This document shows, piece by piece, positions 25,063 through 34,133 of a stretch of 64,000 nt of DNA. The notes under the pieces were generated by a model. The model was given only the letters and a program-made list of their open reading frames with translations, made no database searches and was not told the DNA's origin. How positions within the stretch are numbered: position 1 is the first letter of the stretch; the number at the start of each line of letters is the position of its first letter. This DNA is from Anaeramoeba flamelloides (lineage: Eukaryota; Metamonada; Anaeramoebidae), in contig JANTQA010000012.1 in assembly GCA_027625915.1 (NCBI GenBank), positions 14,718,501 through 14,782,500 on the forward strand, given 5' to 3'. The position numbers and the translations under genes were made by a program.

Positions 25063-25152
25063 TGGGCCAGTGGTAACACGTACAACTACAATATGAGCGC
25101 CCAGTGTTACGTTTCCTCTTAACCACATTATTTCTGATTGTTTACCATTTTC
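25063..25152 (+). other. tRNA-like element with A- and B-box-like motifs
   Basis: TGGGCCAGTGG (25063-25073) resembles a tRNA A box and GTTACGTTTCC (25106-25116) a degenerate B box, 33 bp apart, with a T run near 25148. The acceptor stem does not pair; instead GTAACAC (25073) and GTGTTAC (25104) form a hairpin. This may be the head of a tRNA-derived SINE, with a body of unusual composition running to about 25430. Confidence 0.25.
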
Positions 25153-25434
25153 TCAAAAAGTTACAAAAGCCACAAAAAACACCAATAAGGTGTAATTTTA
25201 ATTTAAAATCGGTCTTACGCTTCCTATATAGCCACTAATTCTTTGAAGAAATCGTTTGACCAGAATTGAATCTTTTTGGCTATTAAAAAAAATCGAACCT
25301 GAATATGATTGTAACAAAATCCCTCTCAGTTTATGGAGTCGATCAGATTTTTGGGAGAAATGACCAGATTCACCCTCTCTCACTAGGCTCAAAAGCATCT
25401 CTAATATCTTCAATTCAAATTAGGGGTTCAGTAA

Positions 25435-25606
25435 GTGCCGTAGAGTGCCTAGGTTTGTTTTAATTTTGAAAATTAAAAAAAAACCTAACGGCAGTTTTAC
25501 AGAATTCAAAAAAATTGAATAAAATCATATATTTAACTCAATTCTTTTGAATTCTAGAAAAGATAACGTCGGTTTTTTTTAATTTAAGAAATTAAAAAAA
25601 ACCTAA
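25435..25606. repeat. Foldback element copy P3
   Basis: Ten-bp units (AGTGCCGTAG, AGTGCCTAGG) at 25435-25453 are followed by three hairpins in a row: 25450-25486 (AGGTTTGTTTTAATTTT and complement), about 25493-25562 (TTTTACAGAATTC / GAATTCTAGAAAA) and 25570-25606 (CGGTTTTTTTTAATTT and complement), the last ending CCTAAC. A 28-base A run follows at 25640. Confidence 0.7.
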
Positions 25607-25635
25607 CATCAAACAGGTGAACTTTTAGTACTGAT

Positions 25636-25659
<24 letters not shown>

Positions 25660-25671
<12 letters not shown>

Positions 25672-27414
25672 AAATTTTTATGGTGGCGATTAAGGATCTT
25701 TAATTCTTTCTAGAACAAAGAAATTCAGTTTGAGTGGAAAGTAATTAAAAAATGTATTAAAAAAAAATATCATTTTGTAGATAATAATCTTAAAAAATAG
25801 ACATAAAAAAGTTTTCAAAATTATCTATAAAACAGACAAGAAAATTGAGTTGACTGTTTTCATAATTATATTAAAAAATCTTGGCATATGCTTTTTTAAA
25901 AACAACTTTATTAGGTAGTGGACTCTTAAGGGTGGTGCCATCACCAAAAATAATAATAAAAAATGAGTTTGATCTGAAATTTCCCAAAAACAAATTTGTT
26001 AAATCGTGTGTTATTAAAAAGAATATCCTATTTTTAAAGTAGAATTGATAATTTTAGGAAAATTTGAGAAACATTTATTTTGAAAAATTTGAATTTTGGA
26101 TGTATTTCTCATAATAATAGAATATTTTTTGAATAATCACAGTAATATCGTAGTTAATTTTAAAAATGTATACAAAAGGTGGATTTTTTTTAAAAACTAA
26201 GAAAAAATTATTTCAAATATTGTACTTTTAGGTAATTTTCCACTTTTATTTTTCAAAAAAAAATACTTTTTCGTATTTTTCTTTCTCATTTGGAATCATT
26301 ATTGTTTATTTTTGTAAGTAATTTTTTTTTTTTTTACCTTAAAAATCAATAATAATCACAAAAATTACTTCATAGAATTATTTGATAATATTGGGTTTTA
26401 TTGAAATCTATGGGGATGACATTATCTTTAATTGACTAGAAGAAATGAAATCATAAATTTAGTATGACATAGCTTTTATTAACTATTCACTATAGTTTTG
26501 AAAAAGAAATTTTTTTAATTTATCTCCCATTTTTTATCTTGTTTGTTTAAAGAATATTATAAATAGAAAAATAAAGATAGTTTATAAAGATACTTTTTTT
26601 TTGTTTTTTTTTTCGAAATTTAATTTTTAATAATACAATCAATTAGGAATTTTTGAACTTTTTTAGAAATATATTTCGAAAATTGGTTACTTTTTAAACA
26701 AAAAGAATTATTGAAATATAGATTCATTTCAAAACGATAATATTTTAATCAAAAAGATTGCTAATATTTGAACCATTTGCTAATGGTAAAATGTTAATCA
26801 AAAAAAAAAAGCACACTTTTACACATAAAAAAAAAAAAAAAATGTAAAGAAAGGAAGGAAAAATCTATAATCAAAAGCAAAACGAAAGGGCTTGTTAAGA
26901 TTGAGAAAAAATCAATAAAATATTTTTGATAAATTCAACGCAAGGTGGTGAGTATTTTTTAAAAAAGGGGATTTATTTATGTTTTTGTTTTCATAGGGAA
27001 GAAAAGCAATAATGATAAGCATTTTTCCAAAAAATATTATTATTTTAATTCTTAAGATTTTACGAAAATAAAGTGATCAAATTCAACAACATTCTGAGAA
27101 ATTATATGTATTTTTAATTTAATTATTCAGGATAATATTAAGTATTAAAAAAAGAAATTCGCAAAAGTAAATAAACATTGTTCACAATATTTTAAAATAG
27201 AGTTTAGCTTTAATTCTAATGATAAAATTATTAAATAAATATTTATTTAATAATTTTTTAAAAAAATTTATACATTTTCCAGGGATAGGGAGGTATTTTC
27301 TTGTTTTTATATCTTTAGATATTTAATGAGTAATGAGAAAAAAAGGATTACGCAAATCCAAATTATTTATTTTTTAAAAATGTTTTTTAAATATTATTTT
27401 AATGAATAACTTAC
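25660..27414. other. Intron 3 of the RhoGAP gene, featureless part
   Basis: AT-rich sequence with homopolymer runs. I see no gene, RNA or recognisable repeat in it. Confidence 0.4.
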
Positions 27415-27721
27415 CTTTTTCTTCCAGATATTGAGTCGTTTGAAGAAGGATTTTAGGAATTTGATCCTTATTCCTTTGAAATATTATTTTTAATGATGTA
27501 CCGAATACTTTTGTTTGATTATTATTTGTTGGTTTTTTTTTATTTGGTGTTGGTGGTAATTTTCTTGCTAGTTTTGAATTGTTTTGCCCTTTCAATTGTG
27601 GTTTTGGTTTATTAGTTTGAATTGTATTGTTTTTTGGAATATTATTTTGGGAATTAAAATTTGTTGTTTCTGTTTGAGTTTTGTTAGTTGAGGAATTAAG
27701 TTGTTGAATTTTTTTAGTTTC
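27415..27721 (-). CDS. SH3-PH-RhoGAP-SH3 protein, exon 3 (linker and start of RhoGAP)
   Basis: Entered at an acceptor CACATAG (27722) in phase 0 and left at AAAG/GTAAGT (27414) in phase 1. The first 70 codons are a Gln/Asn/Thr-rich linker with a proline-rich patch (RKLPPTPNKKKP) that could be an SH3 ligand. The exon then opens the RhoGAP domain: KVFGTSLKIIFQRN, QIPKILLQTTQYLEEKG, which corresponds to VFG..L..l......IP.il..c..yle..G. It has no upstream ATG. Phase 0 entry matches the phase 0 exit of the PH exon at 32484. Confidence 0.75.
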
Positions 27722-27999
27722 CTATGTGAATTTAATTGAATAAATTATAAAACAGTAATAATAATAAAAATTATAATAATGGGATATTAAAAAGTTTAAA
27801 GGTCTTTTTTTTTCTTATTTTTTGGAATGAAAACAATTTTAATTTTTGGTTTTAAAAAATAAAAATAATTACGAAATAACAAAAAAAAAAATTAAATAAA
27901 ATTTAAAATCTTTAAATACTACATTTGCAATTGAAATTTAAAGTATTATGTGTTTTTATCATGGTTTGGTGGTTGGGAATTCTCACAGATATTTATCAA

Positions 28000-28140
28000 G
28001 TGAGATGTAAGTTGGAAAAAATATCATATTTTCCCCAAATTTGGCTGTACTCATATCTAAAAAATGAAAAAGAAGGTCGGGAAAAAACAGCTTTTTCAGA
28101 AAATTCCTTCCTAGATAAAAAGGTCATACCCTGAAATCTT
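28000..28140 (+). repeat. Direct repeat R5, unit 1
   Basis: A 50-bp block at 28047-28096 is identical to 29437-29486. Upstream the similarity weakens but both units keep a TCTCAC...GTGAGA hairpin (27981-28005 and 29374-29398) with different loops. Spacing is 1390 bp. Confidence 0.75.
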
Positions 28141-28627
28141 GTTAATAATTTTTGAATCTATTTTTTTGATGTAATCTAATTGTTGTAAGGGTATGAACTT
28201 TTCACCTAAGGGGTCAAAATTGAGAAAAATGAAAAAATTTTGGAATTATCTTTGTTTATCATTTTCTGGTTTGGTTAATATTTGCAAAAAGCATGGCAAA
28301 GTCTTTTAACATTGTATATAATTAATCAAAATACTCATTTTCAAAAAAAAGAAAGATCATTTTTTATCAACTTACCTTTTTTAATTTTTTTTTCTTATTT
28401 ATGATGTTGACAAATTTTTCACTAATTTAATTTTCTTTTAGATCTTTGAATGCAAAACTCCACCAAACCTTTCCCACAACACGGATAAACACAATTTGTC
28501 TTGAAACTAACAATTGGATTTTGCTGAGAAACGATACAAACAAACAAAAAAATTACCTCTTTCATTTTCAAATAGGTTTTGAGAGAAACAAGACAAACAA
28601 AACAAAATTGTCAATAAAAAAAAAAAA

Positions 28628-28849
28628 ATGTTTTGGGTATTTGGTACGGGGCGGATTCTGTTCAAAATATCAAATAGAGTAAATAATATCCTTGAAAGCG
28701 TTGTTGGTGTGATCTTCGATTCAATAAAAAACAAAAAGAATCAGCACAAACCCAAAAAAACTAAGACAAAATCATTATTCCTTTCAAAGGGTTTTTATGA
28801 TTCGTGGATATTGGAACAATTCAAGTTACCCAAAGGCCAAAAATCATAG
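28628..28849 (+). CDS. Small hypothetical ORF nested in RhoGAP intron 2
   Basis: A 73-residue frame with an ATG just after an A-rich leader, in a 400-bp patch of higher G+C (28440-28860). The product has a hydrophobic/amphipathic N-terminal half (MFWVFGTGRILFKISN) and a basic middle (KNKKNQHKPKKTKTK). No family recognised. It is on the strand opposite to the RhoGAP gene. Frames on the other strand are also open here, so this may be a non-coding transcript or exon instead. Confidence 0.35.
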   Translation: MFWVFGTGRILFKISNRVNNILESVVGVIFDSIKNKKNQHKPKKTKTKSLFLSKGFYDSWILEQFKLPKGQKS

Positions 28850-29369
28850 CTAAAGCGATCTTCAAAAGTTAGAGTTGTTTTGTTTATTGAGAGTGTTTGA
28901 AATGATCGTTCATTTTTTAGGTAGGAAAATCGTGATTATTTTTTCTTTTTCATTTCCACGTTTCTTAATAAATGTGTTCGATTTTAGGTACCTCAAAATT
29001 TCTTCTGAATTTTTCATTCAAAAATTACATATAAAATGATTTTTAGATCCTAATTGGAGAATATTGCCATGAAAATATATTTAACAAAATAAATGGGATT
29101 GGAACAAAAGGTATTAAGACAACTTGGTAAATTTCAAATGTAGTCGTTAAAAAACCTTAAAATTAAAAATTCTCTGCCATTTGTTTATATTGTTTAAAAA
29201 GTGCGTTAAATTCTTAAATATAACGAATTTTTTTTTTGTTTTTTTGTTTTTTTTTCAAAAGCTGAAATTAAGTTATTTTTGATTACAAAATTTCTAAATC
29301 ATATTTAACGACTATTTTCATTAACGAAATGTTATTTATTTGTAAATAAAACTGGGTTGGGCTATTTGT

Positions 29370-29530
29370 TATGTCTCACGAAATATTATTCAGTGAGATT
29401 TGTTCGGGAAAAAAAATTATAATTTTTCGGAATTTTGTACTCATATCTAAAAAATGAAAAAGAAGGTCGGGAAAAAACAGCTTTTTGAGAAAAATTCCTC
29501 TTTAGAGAACAATATTTAAAACCCTGACAC
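29370..29530 (+). repeat. Direct repeat R5, unit 2
   Basis: Second unit of the pair described at 28000-28140. The identical 50 bp contrast with the diverged state of other repeats here, so this duplication is recent or the block is under selection. Confidence 0.75.
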
Positions 29531-30389
29531 ACCGCTGAGAATTTTCTTATTTTTGTTTTTTTGATCGTTATTTTTGTTTTTTTAAAAATAACATTTTTGA
29601 AAGTTCTCTTTTATAAATTATTTAGAATTATGTATTTTGGTGCCCTATTATTCCTTAATTCTCTGAGATCTTCCATCTCCGATTTTCAAAATTTTTTCAT
29701 GTTCAAAATCTACTCTGTAAGAATGCGATAAAATTTCAAAAATTATTGATGACCGATCTCCGACAGAGAAAATATATTATAGTTCATGGATCATTTGTTT
29801 GATAGAGTTTATAAAAAAGGAAATTGGATAAAAAAAAAAAAAATGATTAAAAAATGTCCAAAAATCTGTTTTTATCCTTTAATAGGTGATTTAACAGTAT
29901 TGTTTTTAAAAGTTTAAAAAATTACTAGGATTGTTGATTTATATTGTCAATAATAATAAAGCAACAATAAATTTATGTATCTTTGATTTTTTGTCTTCTT
30001 ATAAAATAGATTATATCATTTAAAAAGAATTTATAACGACAAGCCCATGTACTTGAATCTTAACTTTTAAAAACATTTTTGGTCACACACTTTTTTTAAA
30101 ATGACTTGCAAATAATTTTCAATATTATTCATAAAATACTGTTATTTTCTAATTAATAAATGAAAATTTTTATTTCAATTTCCAAAATGAATATTAATTA
30201 TTACTGCTACAATCAAATTAGCAGAGTAAAAATTTTGTCTTAGAGTTAAGTAAGGAAGTTTAATTTATTGTCTAAAAATATCATTTCTAAATGATGTAGT
30301 CAAGATCTTTGGATTTTCTTCAAAGTATTCATCTAGAAAAATATTTTGGGTTGTGAACTAAAAATTTTCATTTTTTAATTGGATTATTA

Positions 30390-31160
30390 GAGAAAGTATT
30401 AAAGACTATCCGAATTTTATGGCCAGCGAATATTACTTTAATGACTAACAATATATTTCTTGACTTGAAATCAAGTTGATTCAAGGGATCCCTGTTAAAA
30501 TTTAAAGTTTTTTGGAAATGTGTAATTTTGATAAAAACCATTTTCTGCTAACAAAATTCATATTTACTTTGAAAAGGTTCTGAAAATCAAAATCCTCTTA
30601 GGTTCACTTACTTTCTACTTGATTTTAGTATATAACAGAGTTCAGTGCAATGGTATAACTGTATTTGAAGATTATTTGGAAAGTAAGTGAAGTAAGAAGT
30701 AAAACAAAATTGATTATTTTTTTTGCCATGTTTTGTTTGGAGAATTTCGAAAAGTTTTTGGATAGAATAAATGCTTTTTTAATTTCCTCTACAAAAAACA
30801 AAAATTGTCATTTTTTTTTTTTTAATTCATTAACTTTGAAATCAATTTTTATTATTTGCAAATATATTGTATTTCAGTTCTCACAGAACCTAAAATTCGG
30901 ATATTCCTCTTTAATTCACTTAACTTTTAAAACATTTTTATTTATTGGCTAATACGTCTTGTATTCCAGCCCTAAGAGAACAGAAAATTAGAATTGTGCT
31001 TATGAATTCTGAAAATGTTGAGAGAAACAAAATTAGTACATTTTTTCTAATCAACGTAATACTAGCCTCTACCGAACAATTATTCTGCAAAATCAAACAA
31101 CATCTTCTTATTTTTACTCATACCGATAAATTCTATAAAATGTCATAAAATTTTCAGTTC
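30390..31160 (+). repeat. Dispersed repeat R3, copy 2
   Basis: Collinear with 23690-24310. It contains an 89-bp hairpin whose ends are TTCACTTACTTTC (30603) and GAAAGTAAGTGAA (30679). The open frames at 30665-30952 and 30945-31148 lie in this repeat and are not shared with copy 1. Confidence 0.5.
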
Positions 31161-32483
31161 AATTTCCATTTTTATAAATCTTCGAACTGTTTCTTATCAA
31201 ACAGTACACGTCAAAGAATATTTTGAAGAAGAAATAATTTTACAGAGTTTACTAACACTTGACTTCATAAAATGCTTTATTCAAAGCTTGAGCATAATAA
31301 TTTCAAAAAGGAAAATCAAGTAAAAAATTCCAAACATTTATTGCAATTTATCAGCAAATTCAAAAAAATTTTACAAACTTTTTGTTCAATTTCAATTATT
31401 TGAAATCTTATAACTTTACTTTTAAAACAGTTCTTGATAACGAATATTTTGAAGAACAACTAACACCAAGTTCCTTTTTTAGATATTTTACTCGAGCTTT
31501 GGAGAAAGAATTTTATTGGTTTAAGGACTACGTTTTTAGGTGAAAACAGTAAAATAATGGATAAAATCACCCTTGAATAAATTATGTAATCCAAGTAATA
31601 TTTGACCAAGGGGAATTTCTTTTAGAAAAAATGTGAAATTTTCACAATTTTAACAATTTTCACAATTTTTACCTGGTTAGATCATGCTAAATTTTGATTT
31701 TAATATTTTAGAATTTCCATTTCAACTTTCGGAACTCACACTATTTTCTAGAGCTGTTCTACATATTTTTTAAAATTACTTTTACAAGTTTGAAATGTTC
31801 TCAAATTTGAAATTCACTTGAAAATCCCCAAAATTAATTTTTTGCAATTATTTTTTTTGTTATTTTCAATTTTCCTTTTCATTGAAAAATAAAAAAAAAA
31901 GTATTTGTGAAAAGGTAAAGATGACAAAAAATGTTTTTTTTTTTTTTTTTGTCCAATTTCTTCCGTGTGAAAATTTTTTTTGAGAAGCGAAAGTGAAATA
32001 ATACAATTACTCAACCCCCTCAAGGGTGGGAACGTAGTCCTTAAGTGCAAGCAAACTTTGTCAAATTTGTTAATTTTGAAAATATTCTCGAAAAGGAAAT
32101 TTTCGGAAAATTAAGTTACAAAAGATTAAAAAACATGCAAAATCAATCATCACTTTCTTATTTAGTGTTAACAAATTTTAATAATTTGCATTTTTTTAAA
32201 ACCGAAAAACAAAAGATTTTCATTTTGTAACAAGAAAATAAGGATAATCCATTGAGAAAAATCCTTTTATTGTATTAATGGACTTTGAGTTTGATGTGTT
32301 TGTCCAAATATTTTTAATAAATTGAAAAATTCATTTTGTAGGGATGTTTGTAATTGGTTATCAACCAAATTGTTTCGAGATCTTTGTTTTGAACTAAATA
32401 AGTAAAAAAAAAAAAAAAATTGTGTTTGTTTTTATGCTTTCAAAAAAAAGAAAGAAATAAAAAAAAAAAATTCAATCATTTAC
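31161..32483. other. Remaining part of RhoGAP intron 2
   Basis: AT-rich sequence with T runs. On the minus strand, 32267-32393 is a Gln-rich open stretch after a TTTAG acceptor, but it is out of phase with the PH exon, so I do not include it. Confidence 0.35.
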
Positions 32484-33321
32484 CTCATCGAGTATTGATA
32501 TTTGACTTGAAATAGCAACGTACCACCCTTGTCTATCAGTTTCGCTTTCTGCTTTAAATTGCCAAACTCTTGTAGGTGTTCGAATAAAAAATAATCCTTT
32601 CTGTCTTTTTTTAGGAGACTTCTCGATCACTGCTTTTGGGAGCAAAACTGTTCCAAGTGGCATGAAATCCTATTTTTTTTTTTAATTTTTTTTGAAAAAG
32701 AATTTGGTTTTGCATTGAAATAAAGAATTAGAGTGTTTTGGAGGTGAGAGGTTTTTTGGGAAAGGAAAAAAAACAAAAAAAAAAAAAAAAATTCCTTTGT
32801 TTGTTCTAATTTTATTTTTGTGTTCTAGTGCTTTCTGAAAATCTCGAGAACAAAAAAAGGTAGAATGAAATGAATCTTACCTGAGGAAGTTTAAAATATT
32901 TTAAAGAACGAGGATACAACTTGAAATATCTTTTTTTCCAGTTTTTGAATTTTTCTCCCTTTTTTGTAAGCCATCCTTCTTTGACGATTTGGCTTTTGGG
33001 GATGTTGTTCATTTGGTTGACAACTTGTGGTTTTGTTTGTTGCATAAAAGCTTTTGGATCAAGTAAGCCCGAAGAGGTTTCGGTCACTGATTGAGGTTGG
33101 TTTTCTGTTTGGGTTGTGTTCTCTGGCTGAGGCTGGTAGTCGTGCTTGACAACATAATTGCTTGGGAATGCTCCTTTTTTTTTTGTTTCGATATTTTCTC
33201 CATAATACCATCCTTCTTCGATTTCTTTTATCAACAAAACAATGTCGTTAACATGGAGAACAAGTTCGTCTTTTTCTGTTGGCTCGTAGTCGTATTGAGA
33301 AATATAATATTGTTGGCTCAT
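32484..33321 (-). CDS. SH3-PH-RhoGAP-SH3 protein, exons 1-2 (SH3 and PH)
   Basis: Exon 1 (32881-33321) starts at an ATG (MSQQYYISQYDYEP). Residues 3-60 form an SH3 domain: YDYEPTEKDELVLHVNDIV, EEGWYYGEN, KKGAFPSNYV. A PH domain starts near residue 112 (VKEGWLTKKGEKFKNWKKRY, YFKLYPRSLKYFK), is cut by a 211-nt intron (CAG/GTAAGA to AATAG) and finishes in exon 2 (32484-32669) with the invariant Trp in DRQGWYVAIS. Exon 2 ends at GAG/GTAAAT in phase 0. Joined with the exons at 27415, 24537 and 19642 the CDS is 1764 nt, exactly 588 codons. The likely role is a Rho-family regulator or scaffold at the membrane or cortex. Domains are certain; the 4.8 kb intron to exon 3 is inferred. Confidence 0.85.
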
Positions 33322-33510
33322 CTTCTTCGCTTTAATGAATAATTTGATGAAAAATTAAAAAATAAAATCACAGAATGGTGGAGGGGAATTTTAATCTTCT
33401 CCTTGAGAATTTTTATATTTTTTTTTGGTTGGTTTGTACTTTTGAGTCCTTTTTCTTTATAAATTGGTAAAATTTTCTTTTTTCCAAAGAGTAGTTTTTA
33501 AAAGTTGATA

Positions 33511-33967
33511 CAGCTGTTCCAACCCTACCGTGAAAATTTATAAGACACAGAAATTGATTTTCTATTATTAAATTTTGTCATGTATAACAAACCGTAAAAT
33601 GGATATGAAAGTTTATTATCAACCATAAAAATTTTTATTAGAAGAAAAAAATTTATATTATCCAATTTTTGGTTTTTGAAAATGGCAAATAAATTGTAAA
33701 AAAAGTATATTAATAAGGATCTTGAATTTCTAAAATTAGGAGTATTTCGGTTTTAAACAATTTAAAAGCAAGGATCGAAAAATACTTTCATGTTTCTGTG
33801 ATTTCTTTTCTTATGAAATTCCAATTTTTTTCTTTCTTTAAGATTAAAAAAAAATTTTCTCATATGATATGATAGAAATTGAATTTTCTATTTCATAAAT
33901 GGAAATTTTATAATACACAAAGGATCTGTATATCTTATAATTTTTTACGGTAGGGTTGGAACAGCTG
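33511..33967. mobile_element. MITE with long terminal inverted repeats, TA target site
   Basis: A 457-bp element whose ends are inverted: it starts CAGCTGTTCCAACCCTACCG and ends with the complement. Matching continues to about 36 bp with two mismatches. Both ends are flanked by TA (33509-33510 and 33968-33969), as for Tc1/mariner-type elements. The inside codes for nothing recognisable, so it is non-autonomous. It lies just upstream of the RhoGAP gene and directly beside a possible exon (33974-34133). Confidence 0.8.
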
Positions 33968-33973
33968 TAATAC

Positions 33974-34133
33974 CTGAGACCAACAATAATCACAACCATA
34001 TTTTTGATTGAAGGAATTTGTTCTAGTAGATTCATTTCTCTCTCTGATAAGACATATTTTCCTTTTACTCTTACTGAGATATTTCCAAAATCATGAAATA
34101 ATTTTGTATTTTTTTTCAATTTTGGTATATTTA
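33974..34133 (-). CDS. Possible orphan exon next to the MITE
   Basis: A 160-nt open stretch between TGTTCAG (34134) and CAG/GTATTA (33973), with better composition than its surroundings; it reads NIPKLKKNTKLFHDFGN, then ...YVLSEREMNLLEQIPSI. No ATG of its own. I recognise no family and cannot link it to the SH3 start at 33321. The MITE begins a few bases past the donor, i.e. inside the would-be intron. Confidence 0.25.

Noticed and set aside
30665-31148. Two overlapping + strand frames
   Set aside because: Located in repeat R3 and not conserved in its other copy.
32267-32393. Gln-rich open stretch after a TTTAG acceptor, candidate next exon of the SH3-PH gene
   Set aside because: Its good frame is out of phase with the only donor of the PH exon (GAG/GTAAAT); the in-phase reading stops after 10 codons, whereas the exon at 27721 fits in phase and by domain order.
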